DNA of 36,965 nucleotides from contig JASJXX010000018.1 in NCBI GenBank assembly GCA_030123765.1, positions 1 through 36,965 on the forward strand. Reading direction: 5' to 3'. Both the position numbers and the translations under genes were made by a program. Position 1 is the stretch's first letter. Each line of letters begins with the position of its first letter. The notes below the pieces were generated by a model, which was not told the origin of the DNA, did not search any database, and was given only the letters and a program-made list of their open reading frames with translations. Shown in pieces: positions 30,781 to 36,965 of this stretch. Origin of the DNA: Actinomycetota bacterium (GTDB taxonomy: Bacteria; Actinomycetota; Acidimicrobiia; Spongiisociales; UBA5794).

Positions 30781-32784
30781 TCATGTCGGCTCCTCCGATC
30801 GACCGCGCCGCCGCCGTGTGGAGTGTCGATCACCTACTCTCGGAAGTTGGACAACCGAGGAGAGCACGTGATAGGGCGCGGTCTCGTGCGGAAACGCCAT
30901 CGCCTCAACGAAGTAGTCCTGGAACCTCGGCTCGACTGCCGTCTCGATCTTCTCCACGACGCGCACCACCTTCTCGATCTCAGCGCGGCTCGATCGATCA
31001 AGCAACGCAATGATCGCTCCGGTACCAGCCACGTTCCCAGCAGCGGAGACCCGGTCGAGATCGCAGTCAGGGATCAAGCCGAGCACCATCGCATAGAAGA
31101 CGTCGATGTGGCTGCCGAAGGCACCCGCCAACCGGATCTGACCGACTTCTTCAATTCCCAGACGATCCATCAGCAGACGGACGCCTGCAGAGAGCGCCGC
31201 CTTGGCAAGCTGGATAGCCCGGACGTCGTTCTGGGTCACCGAGATCGAATCTGTGAGCCGGTACGCGATCGAACCTCCATCGACGACGACTCGCGCTGAC
31301 CTGGCGGAAGCGTCGTCGGCGAATCGCCCATCCGGCATCACAATACCGGTCAGGTAGAGCTCGGCAACTGCCTCAATGATGCCGGTCCCGCAGATGCCAG
31401 CGACTCCGCAGTCGGCGACGGCGTCTGCGAAACCTTCCTGGTCCGACCAGAGGTCACAACCGATCACCTTGAACCGGGGTTCGAGGCTCTCCCGGTCTAT
31501 GCGGACCCGATCGATCGCCCCGGGCGCCGCGCGTTGCCCGGCGGAGATCTGGGCACCCTCGAAGGCCGGTCCAGTCGGGCTTGAGGCCGCCAGGACTCGA
31601 TCCACGGACCCCAGGATGATCTCGGCATTGGTACCTACGTCGACGACGAGCCGGATATCGACCGATCGGTGCGGAGCCTCCGACAGGATGGCAGCAGCCG
31701 CGTCGGATCCCACGTGACCGGCGATGCACGGGAGTGCGTAAAGTCGTGCCGTCGGATGAGCTGTGAGACCTAGTAGCGACGCATCTACATCGATCGAGTC
31801 GCCGGTCGCAAGCGTGAACGGAGCCCTGCCGAGCGGACCGACGTCGTATCCGAGAACGAGGTGATGCATGATCGGGTTGCCCACCAACGTGAACTCGAGA
31901 ACATCGTCACGCTTCGAGCCCGCCTCCAGAACCAACTCACCCACCAGATCGTCGAGGGCGAGGCGGACTGTCTCGGTGAGCTGGGAGGCACCGTCCGGGT
32001 TCAACATCACGTGCGACACGCGACTCATGAGATCCTCACCGAATCTGATCTGGGGGTTCATACGCCCGGCAGAGGCCAGCGTCTCACCCGTGAACAGGTC
32101 GCACAGATAGCCAGCGATAGTCGTTGATCCCACATCAAATGCGATACCTAGCGCCACTTCACGGAGACCCGGCCACATCGCAACAATCGTGCACCCGTCA
32201 CGGACGGCCACCGTTCCAGCCCCTTTACCGCTGATCAGCGCGGCCTGGACCGAGGCGATGACGCGGCTGTCGACGGAGATATCGGTCAGCTTCCACTGAT
32301 CGGCCAGAGCCCCGAGGAGGCGCTGAACGTCTCCGTTGGCTGCTTCGAGGCTGGCCGCGGGCACGGTCACGTAGTACAAGCGGATCACCGGATCAACCGT
32401 CAAATCCCGCGCCTCGACGCCCTTGCGCACGACCTGCCGATGGAGCTGGCTCTCGAGTGGTACGTCGATGACCACGTCATCGCGGATCCGCGCCTTACAG
32501 CCGAGGCGTCGCTCCGCTGCAAGACCTCGCTTCTCCCGGTACCGCTCTTCGTCGTCAGTGAAAGCCGCGAGGCTCTTCGGGGTCGAGACGAGGTTATGCG
32601 TGGGAAACTCACCCTCGACGGCGACGATCTGGCAGCGTCCGCAGATGCCGCGTCCGCCACACACGGAGTCGAGGTCTACGCCGAGGGAACGAGCGACCTC
32701 AAGCACCGTGGCGCCGGGCGCGACAGTATCGTGTCGGCCAGAAGGCGTGAACATGACCTGAACTCGGTCAGGTGCTTCCGGCAT
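30781..32784 (-). CDS. corrinoid-activating [2Fe-2S] ATPase (RACo/RamA-like, DUF4445)
   Basis: Reactivates oxidised Co(II) corrinoid proteins by ATP-driven one-electron reduction. The N-terminal plant-type ferredoxin domain has four Cys, DSVCGGRGICGRCQ plus Cys in RRLGCKAR (C42, C48, C51, C96 from this start). After a linker, an ASKHA ATPase domain begins with AFDVGSTTIAGYL and continues with VDVGTNAEIILG, CGTGIIEAVAEL and LAGAFGSHID. At 667 aa it matches RACo length. I choose ATG 32784; GTG 32790 is two codons earlier, and both overlap the end of the methyltransferase gene. It strongly supports redox-active methyl transfer in this locus. It is odd beside potentially oxygen-using enzymes. Confidence 0.93.
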   Translation of the reverse strand: MPEAPDRVQVMFTPSGRHDTVAPGATVLEVARSLGVDLDSVCGGRGICGRCQIVAVEGEFPTHNLVSTPKSLAAFTDDEERYREKRGLAAERRLGCKARIRDDVVIDVPLESQLHRQVVRKGVEARDLTVDPVIRLYYVTVPAASLEAANGDVQRLLGALADQWKLTDISVDSRVIASVQAALISGKGAGTVAVRDGCTIVAMWPGLREVALGIAFDVGSTTIAGYLCDLFTGETLASAGRMNPQIRFGEDLMSRVSHVMLNPDGASQLTETVRLALDDLVGELVLEAGSKRDDVLEFTLVGNPIMHHLVLGYDVGPLGRAPFTLATGDSIDVDASLLGLTAHPTARLYALPCIAGHVGSDAAAAILSEAPHRSVDIRLVVDVGTNAEIILGSVDRVLAASSPTGPAFEGAQISAGQRAAPGAIDRVRIDRESLEPRFKVIGCDLWSDQEGFADAVADCGVAGICGTGIIEAVAELYLTGIVMPDGRFADDASARSARVVVDGGSIAYRLTDSISVTQNDVRAIQLAKAALSAGVRLLMDRLGIEEVGQIRLAGAFGSHIDVFYAMVLGLIPDCDLDRVSAAGNVAGTGAIIALLDRSSRAEIEKVVRVVEKIETAVEPRFQDYFVEAMAFPHETAPYHVLSSVVQLPRVGDRHSTRRRRGRSEEPT

Positions 32785-33679
32785 CCCCACCTCGTCCCTC
32801 GCGTCGGCTGCTTCGTCGTCGTCGTCCCTGATCGGTCATCCGACTCGCGGCGATCCATCTCGTCGCGTCTTTGTCGTGTCCCAGCAGAAGGTCGCCGGCC
32901 ATGATCGCCGCCTTTGCGTCTTTGTGGAGTGGGTTGGCGATCGCGGACGTGAGGCCAGCCATCATCGCCATCGTCAGGAATGCACCGTTTATCCCCTCCC
33001 GATTGGGGAGTCCAAAGCTGATGTTGGACGCGCCGCAGGTTGTGTTGACACCGAGTTCCTCACGGAGCCTCCGTACGAGGTGAAAGACTTGACGGCCAGC
33101 CGTGCCCATCGCCCCGATCGGCATTACGAGCGGGTCGACGACCACGTCTTCCTTCGGGATGCCGTAGTCGGCCGCCGTCATGACGATTCGTTTGGCGACC
33201 TCGAAGCGAACGTCGGGATCTTCTGAGATGCCGGTCTCGTCGTTGGAGACCGCTACGACCGCCGCACCGTGCTTCGCGACCAGCGGGAGAACCCGCTCCA
33301 TCACTTCTACCTCTCCAGTCACCGAGTTCACGAGTGCCTTGCCCTCGTAAACCTCCAGGCCCGCTGCAAGGGCTTCCACGACCGACGAGTCGATGGAGAG
33401 CGGCACCTCCACCAATGACTGCACCAGCCTGACGGCCTCGGCAAGGATCGCTGGCTCGTCCGCACGTGATATCCCTCCGGCGTTGATATCCAACATCTGC
33501 GCCCCTGCCTCCACCTGGGCGAGTGCATCACGCTCCACGCGACTGAAGTCACCGTTCTTCATCTCCTCGGCGAGGAGTTTTCGTCCGGTCGGATTGATCC
33601 GTTCTCCGATGATCACGAAGGGCTCATCGAAGCCGATGACGACTTCGCGGGTGGGGCTTGAGATGACAGTCCGAGTCAC
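32768..33679 (-). CDS. pterin-binding methyltransferase (corrinoid:tetrahydrofolate, MeTr/MtgA-type)
   Basis: A 303-aa TIM barrel of the MeTr/dihydropteroate-synthase family. It shows IIGERINPTG (residues 23-32), LDINAG (63-68), SIDSS, DPLVMPIG and GASNISFGLPNR, in which Asn219 is the conserved folate-protonating residue. Such enzymes move methyl between methyl-THF and a corrinoid. In demethylation loci they run from methyl-corrinoid to THF. It starts at GTG 33679 and follows the 58-aa Cys-rich gene with 14 nt between. The Arg/Gly-rich C-terminal tail (QGRRRRSSRREGRGG) is unusual and overlaps the activator gene start. Confidence 0.92.
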   Translation of the reverse strand: MTRTVISSPTREVVIGFDEPFVIIGERINPTGRKLLAEEMKNGDFSRVERDALAQVEAGAQMLDINAGGISRADEPAILAEAVRLVQSLVEVPLSIDSSVVEALAAGLEVYEGKALVNSVTGEVEVMERVLPLVAKHGAAVVAVSNDETGISEDPDVRFEVAKRIVMTAADYGIPKEDVVVDPLVMPIGAMGTAGRQVFHLVRRLREELGVNTTCGASNISFGLPNREGINGAFLTMAMMAGLTSAIANPLHKDAKAAIMAGDLLLGHDKDATRWIAASRMTDQGRRRRSSRREGRGGDAGST

Positions 33680-33693
33680 AGGCTCTCACTTTC

Positions 33694-33870
33694 CTACTCG
33701 TCGGCGGGTGCGGACCCGCCGGTACATGCACAGTTCTGGAGGACTTCCTCAATGAAGCGTCTCTGCGGCGTCGCGGAGATCCAATCAGCCTCTGCCGAGA
33801 GACCGGGATCACACGCCTGAGGCGCATGGCAGCGGGAGTTACACCGAGCGTTCGGGGTGAGTTGCACCAT
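33694..33870 (-). CDS. 58-residue Cys-rich protein, unknown, between DUF1638 and the methyltransferase
   Basis: I do not recognise this protein. The reading frame ATG 33870 to TAG 33694 begins 5 nt after the DUF1638 stop and ends 14 nt before the GTG of the methyltransferase, filling a gap that otherwise has nothing. It has five Cys at residues 10, 14, 20, 47 and 49: RCNSRCHAPQAC near the start, then a helix-like RRFIEEVLQN, then NCACTGG. No signal peptide. The C-x3-C-x5-C plus C-x-C pattern could hold a metal or iron-sulfur centre, or deliver zinc or a redox partner to the methyltransferases. The ribosome-binding site is weak, so expression may rely on coupling to DUF1638. Homologues beside other DUF1638 genes would prove it. 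Confidence 0.68.
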   Translation of the reverse strand: MVQLTPNARCNSRCHAPQACDPGLSAEADWISATPQRRFIEEVLQNCACTGGSAPADE

Positions 33871-33875
33871 GACGA

Positions 33876-34466
33876 TCAGACCAATCTGAGTTCGACGATT
33901 GCGGTTTCGAGGTCGCCATATCCCACCAAGGTGCGCTCGTAGTCGAGATCCAAGCGCCGAGCAGCATCCCGTCCGCCCTCCTCAAGGAGAGGATCATCCC
34001 GCTGGGCTAGATGCATAACGCGCCGGTAGTTGCCGAAATAGTCGTCACGTAGCCCGGGATTCTGGTCGAGCCCGAGACCCCTGAACACGAGATTATCGAA
34101 GTGCCGGACGAGATAGTCGGTCAAATAGAACGTACCGGGCTCGGCATCATGAATCGCAGCGAACACCGGGGGCGTCGCGTAGAACTCGTTGCAATGGGCT
34201 CCGGGGAGTCGTTCGATCCCCTCCTTCGCGAGAAGACGATCGAGGTCGCCGCCGGTCCCACAGTCGGCGTACGCCACAAAAAGACGTTCATATCGCCCTC
34301 TCGCTTGCTCGATGCGAGCCGCGACGGCCGCTGTGATATCCCCCGGCGTGTTGTGGAGCTTGGCCGGCAGACACTCGATAGTCACGAAATCGAGGTGGTT
34401 CACGGCGACAATGTCTCGCAATTCTCGGGCAAGCGCCCCGCATGCGATGACGAGCGTGGAAGCCAT
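33876..34466 (-). CDS. DUF1638 protein
   Basis: A 196-aa protein of the DUF1638 family, recognised by its N-terminal LVIACGAL, then CLPAKLHNTPGDI, the FVAYADCGTGGDLD block and RLPGAHCNEFYA. Conserved Cys and His residues (YADCGTG, GxHCxEF) suggest metal binding. DUF1638 genes are often found next to corrinoid methyltransferase genes; the biochemical role is not established to my knowledge. ATG 34466 follows AAGGGAG and lies 1 nt after the relic C stop. It is the first enzyme-side gene of operon 3. Confidence 0.88.
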   Translation of the reverse strand: MASTLVIACGALARELRDIVAVNHLDFVTIECLPAKLHNTPGDITAAVAARIEQARGRYERLFVAYADCGTGGDLDRLLAKEGIERLPGAHCNEFYATPPVFAAIHDAEPGTFYLTDYLVRHFDNLVFRGLGLDQNPGLRDDYFGNYRRVMHLAQRDDPLLEEGGRDAARRLDLDYERTLVGYGDLETAIVELRLV

Positions 34467-34467
34467 G

Positions 34468-34932
34468 TCACGCTCCCTTGCTACCGAGAACCGTGCACTC
34501 TTCTACGAGAGCCCTGGCGATCCGCGCTCGCACGGGTGTGATCCGGCCGCGGGGGTGCATCGCCGAATCCGCGCGGCGGGGCTCCTCGAAGATGCGGGTG
34601 GCAGAGCCAGATCCAGACTCGTACTCGTGGGGATCCTCCTTCACATGCGAGCACCTACTGCCAGAGTCAGCGAGTGGTTGTACGGCACTCTCGCGTTGTA
34701 GCTGGTCGGCGGGGGTCATGTCCACCCCGCCCATCGCGAACACATTCCGGTGACCGGCGGCGGCGAGGTGGTCAGCAAGTTCTTTCATGTCCGACGCATC
34801 CGAGATGCACGCGGGGCCTTCGGCGGTCTCAAGAGCGCGGTTATTCGCTTCGCGCGTGACGAGATCGCGTGACGCGACCTCGGATGGCCGAGTCCGGTCG
34901 CGACGTATGTCGCGATCTTCAGCTGTGCCCAC
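34468..34932 (-). pseudogene. regulator relic C: in-frame remnant of a LacI-family gene ahead of operon 3
   Basis: An open frame of 154 codons from GTG 34932, 5 nt after GGAG. Residues 17-24 (SEVASRDL) align position for position with relic B (SVTSRDV ends at residue 24), after which the helix-turn-helix is lost. Near residues 50-80, DMKELADHLAAAGHRNVFAM followed by GGVD resembles the LacI effector-domain motif around GHRRIAxIGG. It therefore looks like a LacI gene with large internal deletions that happened to stay in frame. A small functional protein is the alternative. Its stop is 1 nt before the DUF1638 ATG. Confidence 0.5.
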
Positions 34933-34958
34933 GCATGCTCCGAGTTGTCACAATGCTC

Positions 34959-34988
34959 ATCTTATGACTACGTATTCAGACTTTGCAA
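34959..34988 (-). promoter_or_regulatory. promoter/operator C (operon 3)
   Basis: Minus strand: -35 TTGCAA (34983-34988), 18-nt spacer, -10 TAAGAT (34959-34964). TGAATACGTAGTCA at 34965-34978 is identical to the other two operators. Upstream similarity to copy B resumes after a 9-nt insertion (CAATCGTCGGT versus CAATCATCGGT). Confidence 0.82.
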
Positions 34989-35976
34989 GCCGAGACTCAG
35001 CTCCCGGGCTCAGCGGCCAATCGTCGGTGCTCCTGACACCCGACTGGCTCTGTCGCAGAGGTGTCTCCAGCACGACCGGTCGCTGGAATCAGCTCGGGAG
35101 GTCCAGCGAAGGAGGGTGGCGTACGAATCCACCAGGATCTCCGTCGGGGCGGGCTGTGCCGGATCATGGTGGGCAGCGTGCTTCTGATTTGGATCGGACG
35201 ATGTTCGATCGGTCATCGGGTCGCGGTGGCCTGGCTGGGATCCCGGTTCATCCACGCCGTGGGACTCCGTCGGCGAAATGCTCTCTCAGGTGTCTCGGGT
35301 TGTGTGTCGGCCAGTGTGCCCGGTCATATGGATTCGCCCTGCGTGTGCAGCCGCTTCAGGGTTGGTCTCCCCGCTCTCGATCGTCGTGACCGGCGTTCCA
35401 GACGGGGCGGAGTGCTATCTCGAAGCTGACGGCTCGCCTGACGCCGAGTCGCGCCACGCGGCTCGCCACGGGACTCTGCGCGGGCGAGCTCACGAGCTTC
35501 CCGGCTGCCCGGCATCCCCGACCTGGAATCAGATAGCCTGCCAGGCAGTGGCAAGGTATACGCCATGTTTGCCAATAATTCGCGTATCGTGAAGTACAGA
35601 GAAGTAAGTGACCGCATCGACCGAGAAGGCATCGCGGCCAGGAAGCAGTGCCCGAGAGACGGGGTCTCAGCCAGGCGCGCTCCCAGACTACTGAGAGATC
35701 ATCGCGCCGATCGCGCCGATCAGAAGCAGTTGCGATTCGTCGTACTCGGATGCTTCGCCACCGGTGACCGCGTGGGCCCTAACGCGGCCGGTCACCATTC
35801 AGAGGCCGGGGAGATTCGTCGGTTCTCGGAACAGAGCTCGAGTCTTCGAGTGTCGCGGCGATGTTGTGGGATACAGGGCGAGGAGGCTGGGAGTGGGCGG
35901 CGCCTCGGGCTCCTCCCCCGCGTCGCCACTTGCCTGACATGTGGTGTGGGGCCTTCCACGTGGACAGAGTCTTCGC
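34989..35976. other. 988-nt stretch without a convincing gene
   Basis: Open frames exist on both strands but read as Arg/Ser/Gly-rich shadows without family motifs. The best plus-strand candidate (35565-35984) begins like a winged-helix regulator (KYREVSDRIDREG) but soon loses any protein-like pattern. A doubled CGCGCCGAT lies near 35705-35722. A 10-bp palindrome TCCACGTGGA is at 35955-35964, 13 nt before the next ATG. This may be decayed DNA at the right edge of the island. Confidence 0.5.
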
Positions 35977-36846
35977 ATGATTGAGAGGATCACGACCGAT
36001 CCGGATCTGCTCGGTGAGTGTCCTGTCTGGGACGCCGACTCTGAGGTCCTGTGGTGGGTGGACATTGAGGGTAGAGCTATCCGACGGTACGCGCCGGGGT
36101 CAGGCACGCTTGAGAGCCGCGGGCTTGACTATCGCCCTGGATCGCTTGCGCTCACGTCACAGCCGGATCGCCTCCTGGTGGCGATGGAGCACCAGGTCGG
36201 GTGGTTCGACTGGGCTGCAGGTACGTGGGAGCCCTGGCAGGATCTCGAGTCGGCAGGAACCGGGAACCGCCTCAACGACGGTCGATGCGATCCGGCAGGC
36301 CGCTTCTGGGTCGGGAGCATGTTCGAGCGCGCGGCTGAGGGCCGATTCACTGGGTTGCTTCACCGCTTCGAGGCCTCCGGCGCCTCGTCAACCGTGCGGT
36401 CGGAGATCGGTGTTTCGAACGGTCTGGCTTTCTCGCCCGATGGCCGAACGATGTACCACGCCGACACTCTGCGGGACACCGTCTGGGTCTATGACTACGA
36501 CCTGGCGTCGGGCGAGCGGTCGAACGAACGTGTGTTCACGCAGTACCGTGATCTGCCGGGAAGACCGGACGGTGCGTGCATCGATAGCGACGGGTGCTAT
36601 TGGACGGCGTGCGTGGGTGGCTCTGCCATCGCTCGGTTGACTCCCGAGGGTGAGGTCGACCGCGTAATAGAACTTCCTGTTGTTGCTCCCACCATGCCAG
36701 CCTTCGGAGGTGCCGGGCTATCGACGCTCTTCGTCACATCCTTGCGCCAGGGTGGGGGGGGACTCGCGAGCGGGGAACACGACGGGCACCTCCTGGCGCT
36801 CGATGTAGGTGTCTCCGGGATCCCTGAGCCCGGATTCGCAGGATGA
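35977..36846 (+). CDS. SMP-30/gluconolactonase/LRE-family lactonase
   Basis: A 289-aa six-bladed beta-propeller of the SMP-30 (regucalcin/gluconolactonase) family, calcium or zinc dependent. It shows LLGECPVWDADSEVLWWVDI (first metal Glu), LNDGRCDPAGRFWVGSM (Asn/Asp metal region), VSNGLAFSPDGRTMYHAD and GRPDGACIDSDGCYWTA. These enzymes hydrolyse sugar-acid lactones. I choose ATG 35977 (MIERIT); an in-frame GTG at 35941 adds 12 residues. It is on the opposite strand from the island and lacks the shared promoter, but a sugar lactonase would fit a sugar-degrading island. Confidence 0.9.
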   Translation: MIERITTDPDLLGECPVWDADSEVLWWVDIEGRAIRRYAPGSGTLESRGLDYRPGSLALTSQPDRLLVAMEHQVGWFDWAAGTWEPWQDLESAGTGNRLNDGRCDPAGRFWVGSMFERAAEGRFTGLLHRFEASGASSTVRSEIGVSNGLAFSPDGRTMYHADTLRDTVWVYDYDLASGERSNERVFTQYRDLPGRPDGACIDSDGCYWTACVGGSAIARLTPEGEVDRVIELPVVAPTMPAFGGAGLSTLFVTSLRQGGGGLASGEHDGHLLALDVGVSGIPEPGFAG

Positions 36847-36895
36847 CGACATAGCTCTGCCGCACTGCGGATGATCCGTGTCGCCCAGCTCGCTC

Positions 36896-36965
36896 CTAGA
36901 CGAGGCTCCCAACCTCTTTGACGCTCTTGAGCTCTGTGGTCGGGTCAGGATCGAGATCCGGAATG
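36896..36965 (-). CDS. C-terminal end of a gene cut by the window edge
   Basis: The minus strand reads 22 codons ending in TAG: IPDLDPDPTTELKSVKEVGS then LV. Composition and the convergent position 50 nt after the SMP-30 gene suggest a true C-terminus. The family cannot be named. Confidence 0.4.
   Translation of the reverse strand, partial: IPDLDPDPTTELKSVKEVGSLV

Noticed and set aside
33702-33721. GC-rich 8-bp hairpin as a terminator or attenuator in operon 3
   Set aside because: It lies inside the last codons of the 58-residue Cys-rich gene, has no T-run, and the operon clearly continues.
14995-34988. Mobile element carrying the island (integrase, transposase, att repeats)
   Set aside because: No integrase, transposase or terminal repeat is visible. 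The only tRNA, at 1-45, is far from the island borders, so the mode of transfer is not shown.
21652-34990. Cobalamin riboswitch controlling the corrinoid genes
   Set aside because: I looked for a B12-box-like element in the gaps ahead of the three operons and saw none. The leaders are short and carry the regulator relics.
35565-35984. Plus-strand frame as the missing regulator
   Set aside because: Only the first 20-25 residues look helix-turn-helix-like. The rest lacks family pattern, and no promoter or ribosome-binding site is convincing.
1-36965. CRISPR array or defence system
   Set aside because: No regularly spaced repeats and no Cas, restriction or other defence gene motifs were seen.

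Overview
The window looks like chromosomal DNA of a high-GC actinobacterium, possibly Acidimicrobiia-like. The evidence is the topA-tmk-holB neighbourhood, a PimB-type mannosyltransferase, leaderless-looking starts behind TANNNT -10 boxes, frequent GTG/TTG starts and ATGA stop/start overlaps. Nearly every gene lies on the minus strand, so operons read right to left. The exceptions are a small membrane protein (7550-7774) and an SMP-30 family gene (35977-36846).

Left part (1-14564): a housekeeping block. It holds a partial tRNA-Thr(CGU), plsC, holB, tmk and topA, then a PimB-like glycosyltransferase, a tandem histidine phosphatase, the TrkH/TrkA potassium system, a membrane pyrophosphatase with the K+-dependent signature, and a medium-chain acyl-CoA ligase. 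A decayed histidine-kinase C-terminus (14568-14993) marks the border with an accessory island.

Island (about 14995-35000): three convergently oriented operons, all on the minus strand, each driven by a copy of the same promoter. All three copies have a TTGCAA-like -35, an 18-nt spacer containing the near-palindrome TGAATACGTAGTCA, and a TAGAAT/TAAGAT -10. Each promoter is followed by an equivalent RBS and GTG start opening a short reading frame that appears to be a decayed 5' end of a LacI-family regulator gene. Each relic frame ends at, or 1 nt before, the start codon of the first enzyme gene.

The right operon encodes DUF1638, a 58-residue Cys-rich protein too short for usual gene calling, a pterin-binding methyltransferase, a RACo/RamA-like corrinoid activator and a divergent MTHFR. 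The middle operon encodes a corrinoid protein, an Ldh2-type dehydrogenase, a creatininase-family hydrolase, a FucI/AraA-like isomerase, a UroD-like methyltransferase, an HpcH/HpaI aldolase and an SDR. The left operon encodes three SnoaL-like proteins (five domains), a bicupin, an alpha/beta hydrolase, a HisD-like dehydrogenase and an SDR.

Together these look like a coregulated pathway. A methylated substrate would be demethylated by UroD-like protein to corrinoid protein to tetrahydrofolate, the methyl group oxidised through MTHFR, and the remaining carbon skeleton isomerised, oxidised and cleaved. The LacI-type control, the isomerase and the aldolase favour a methylated sugar, cyclitol or similar polyol, but the substrate is inferred and not shown by the sequence. 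No transporter and no intact regulator for the pathway is present in the window.
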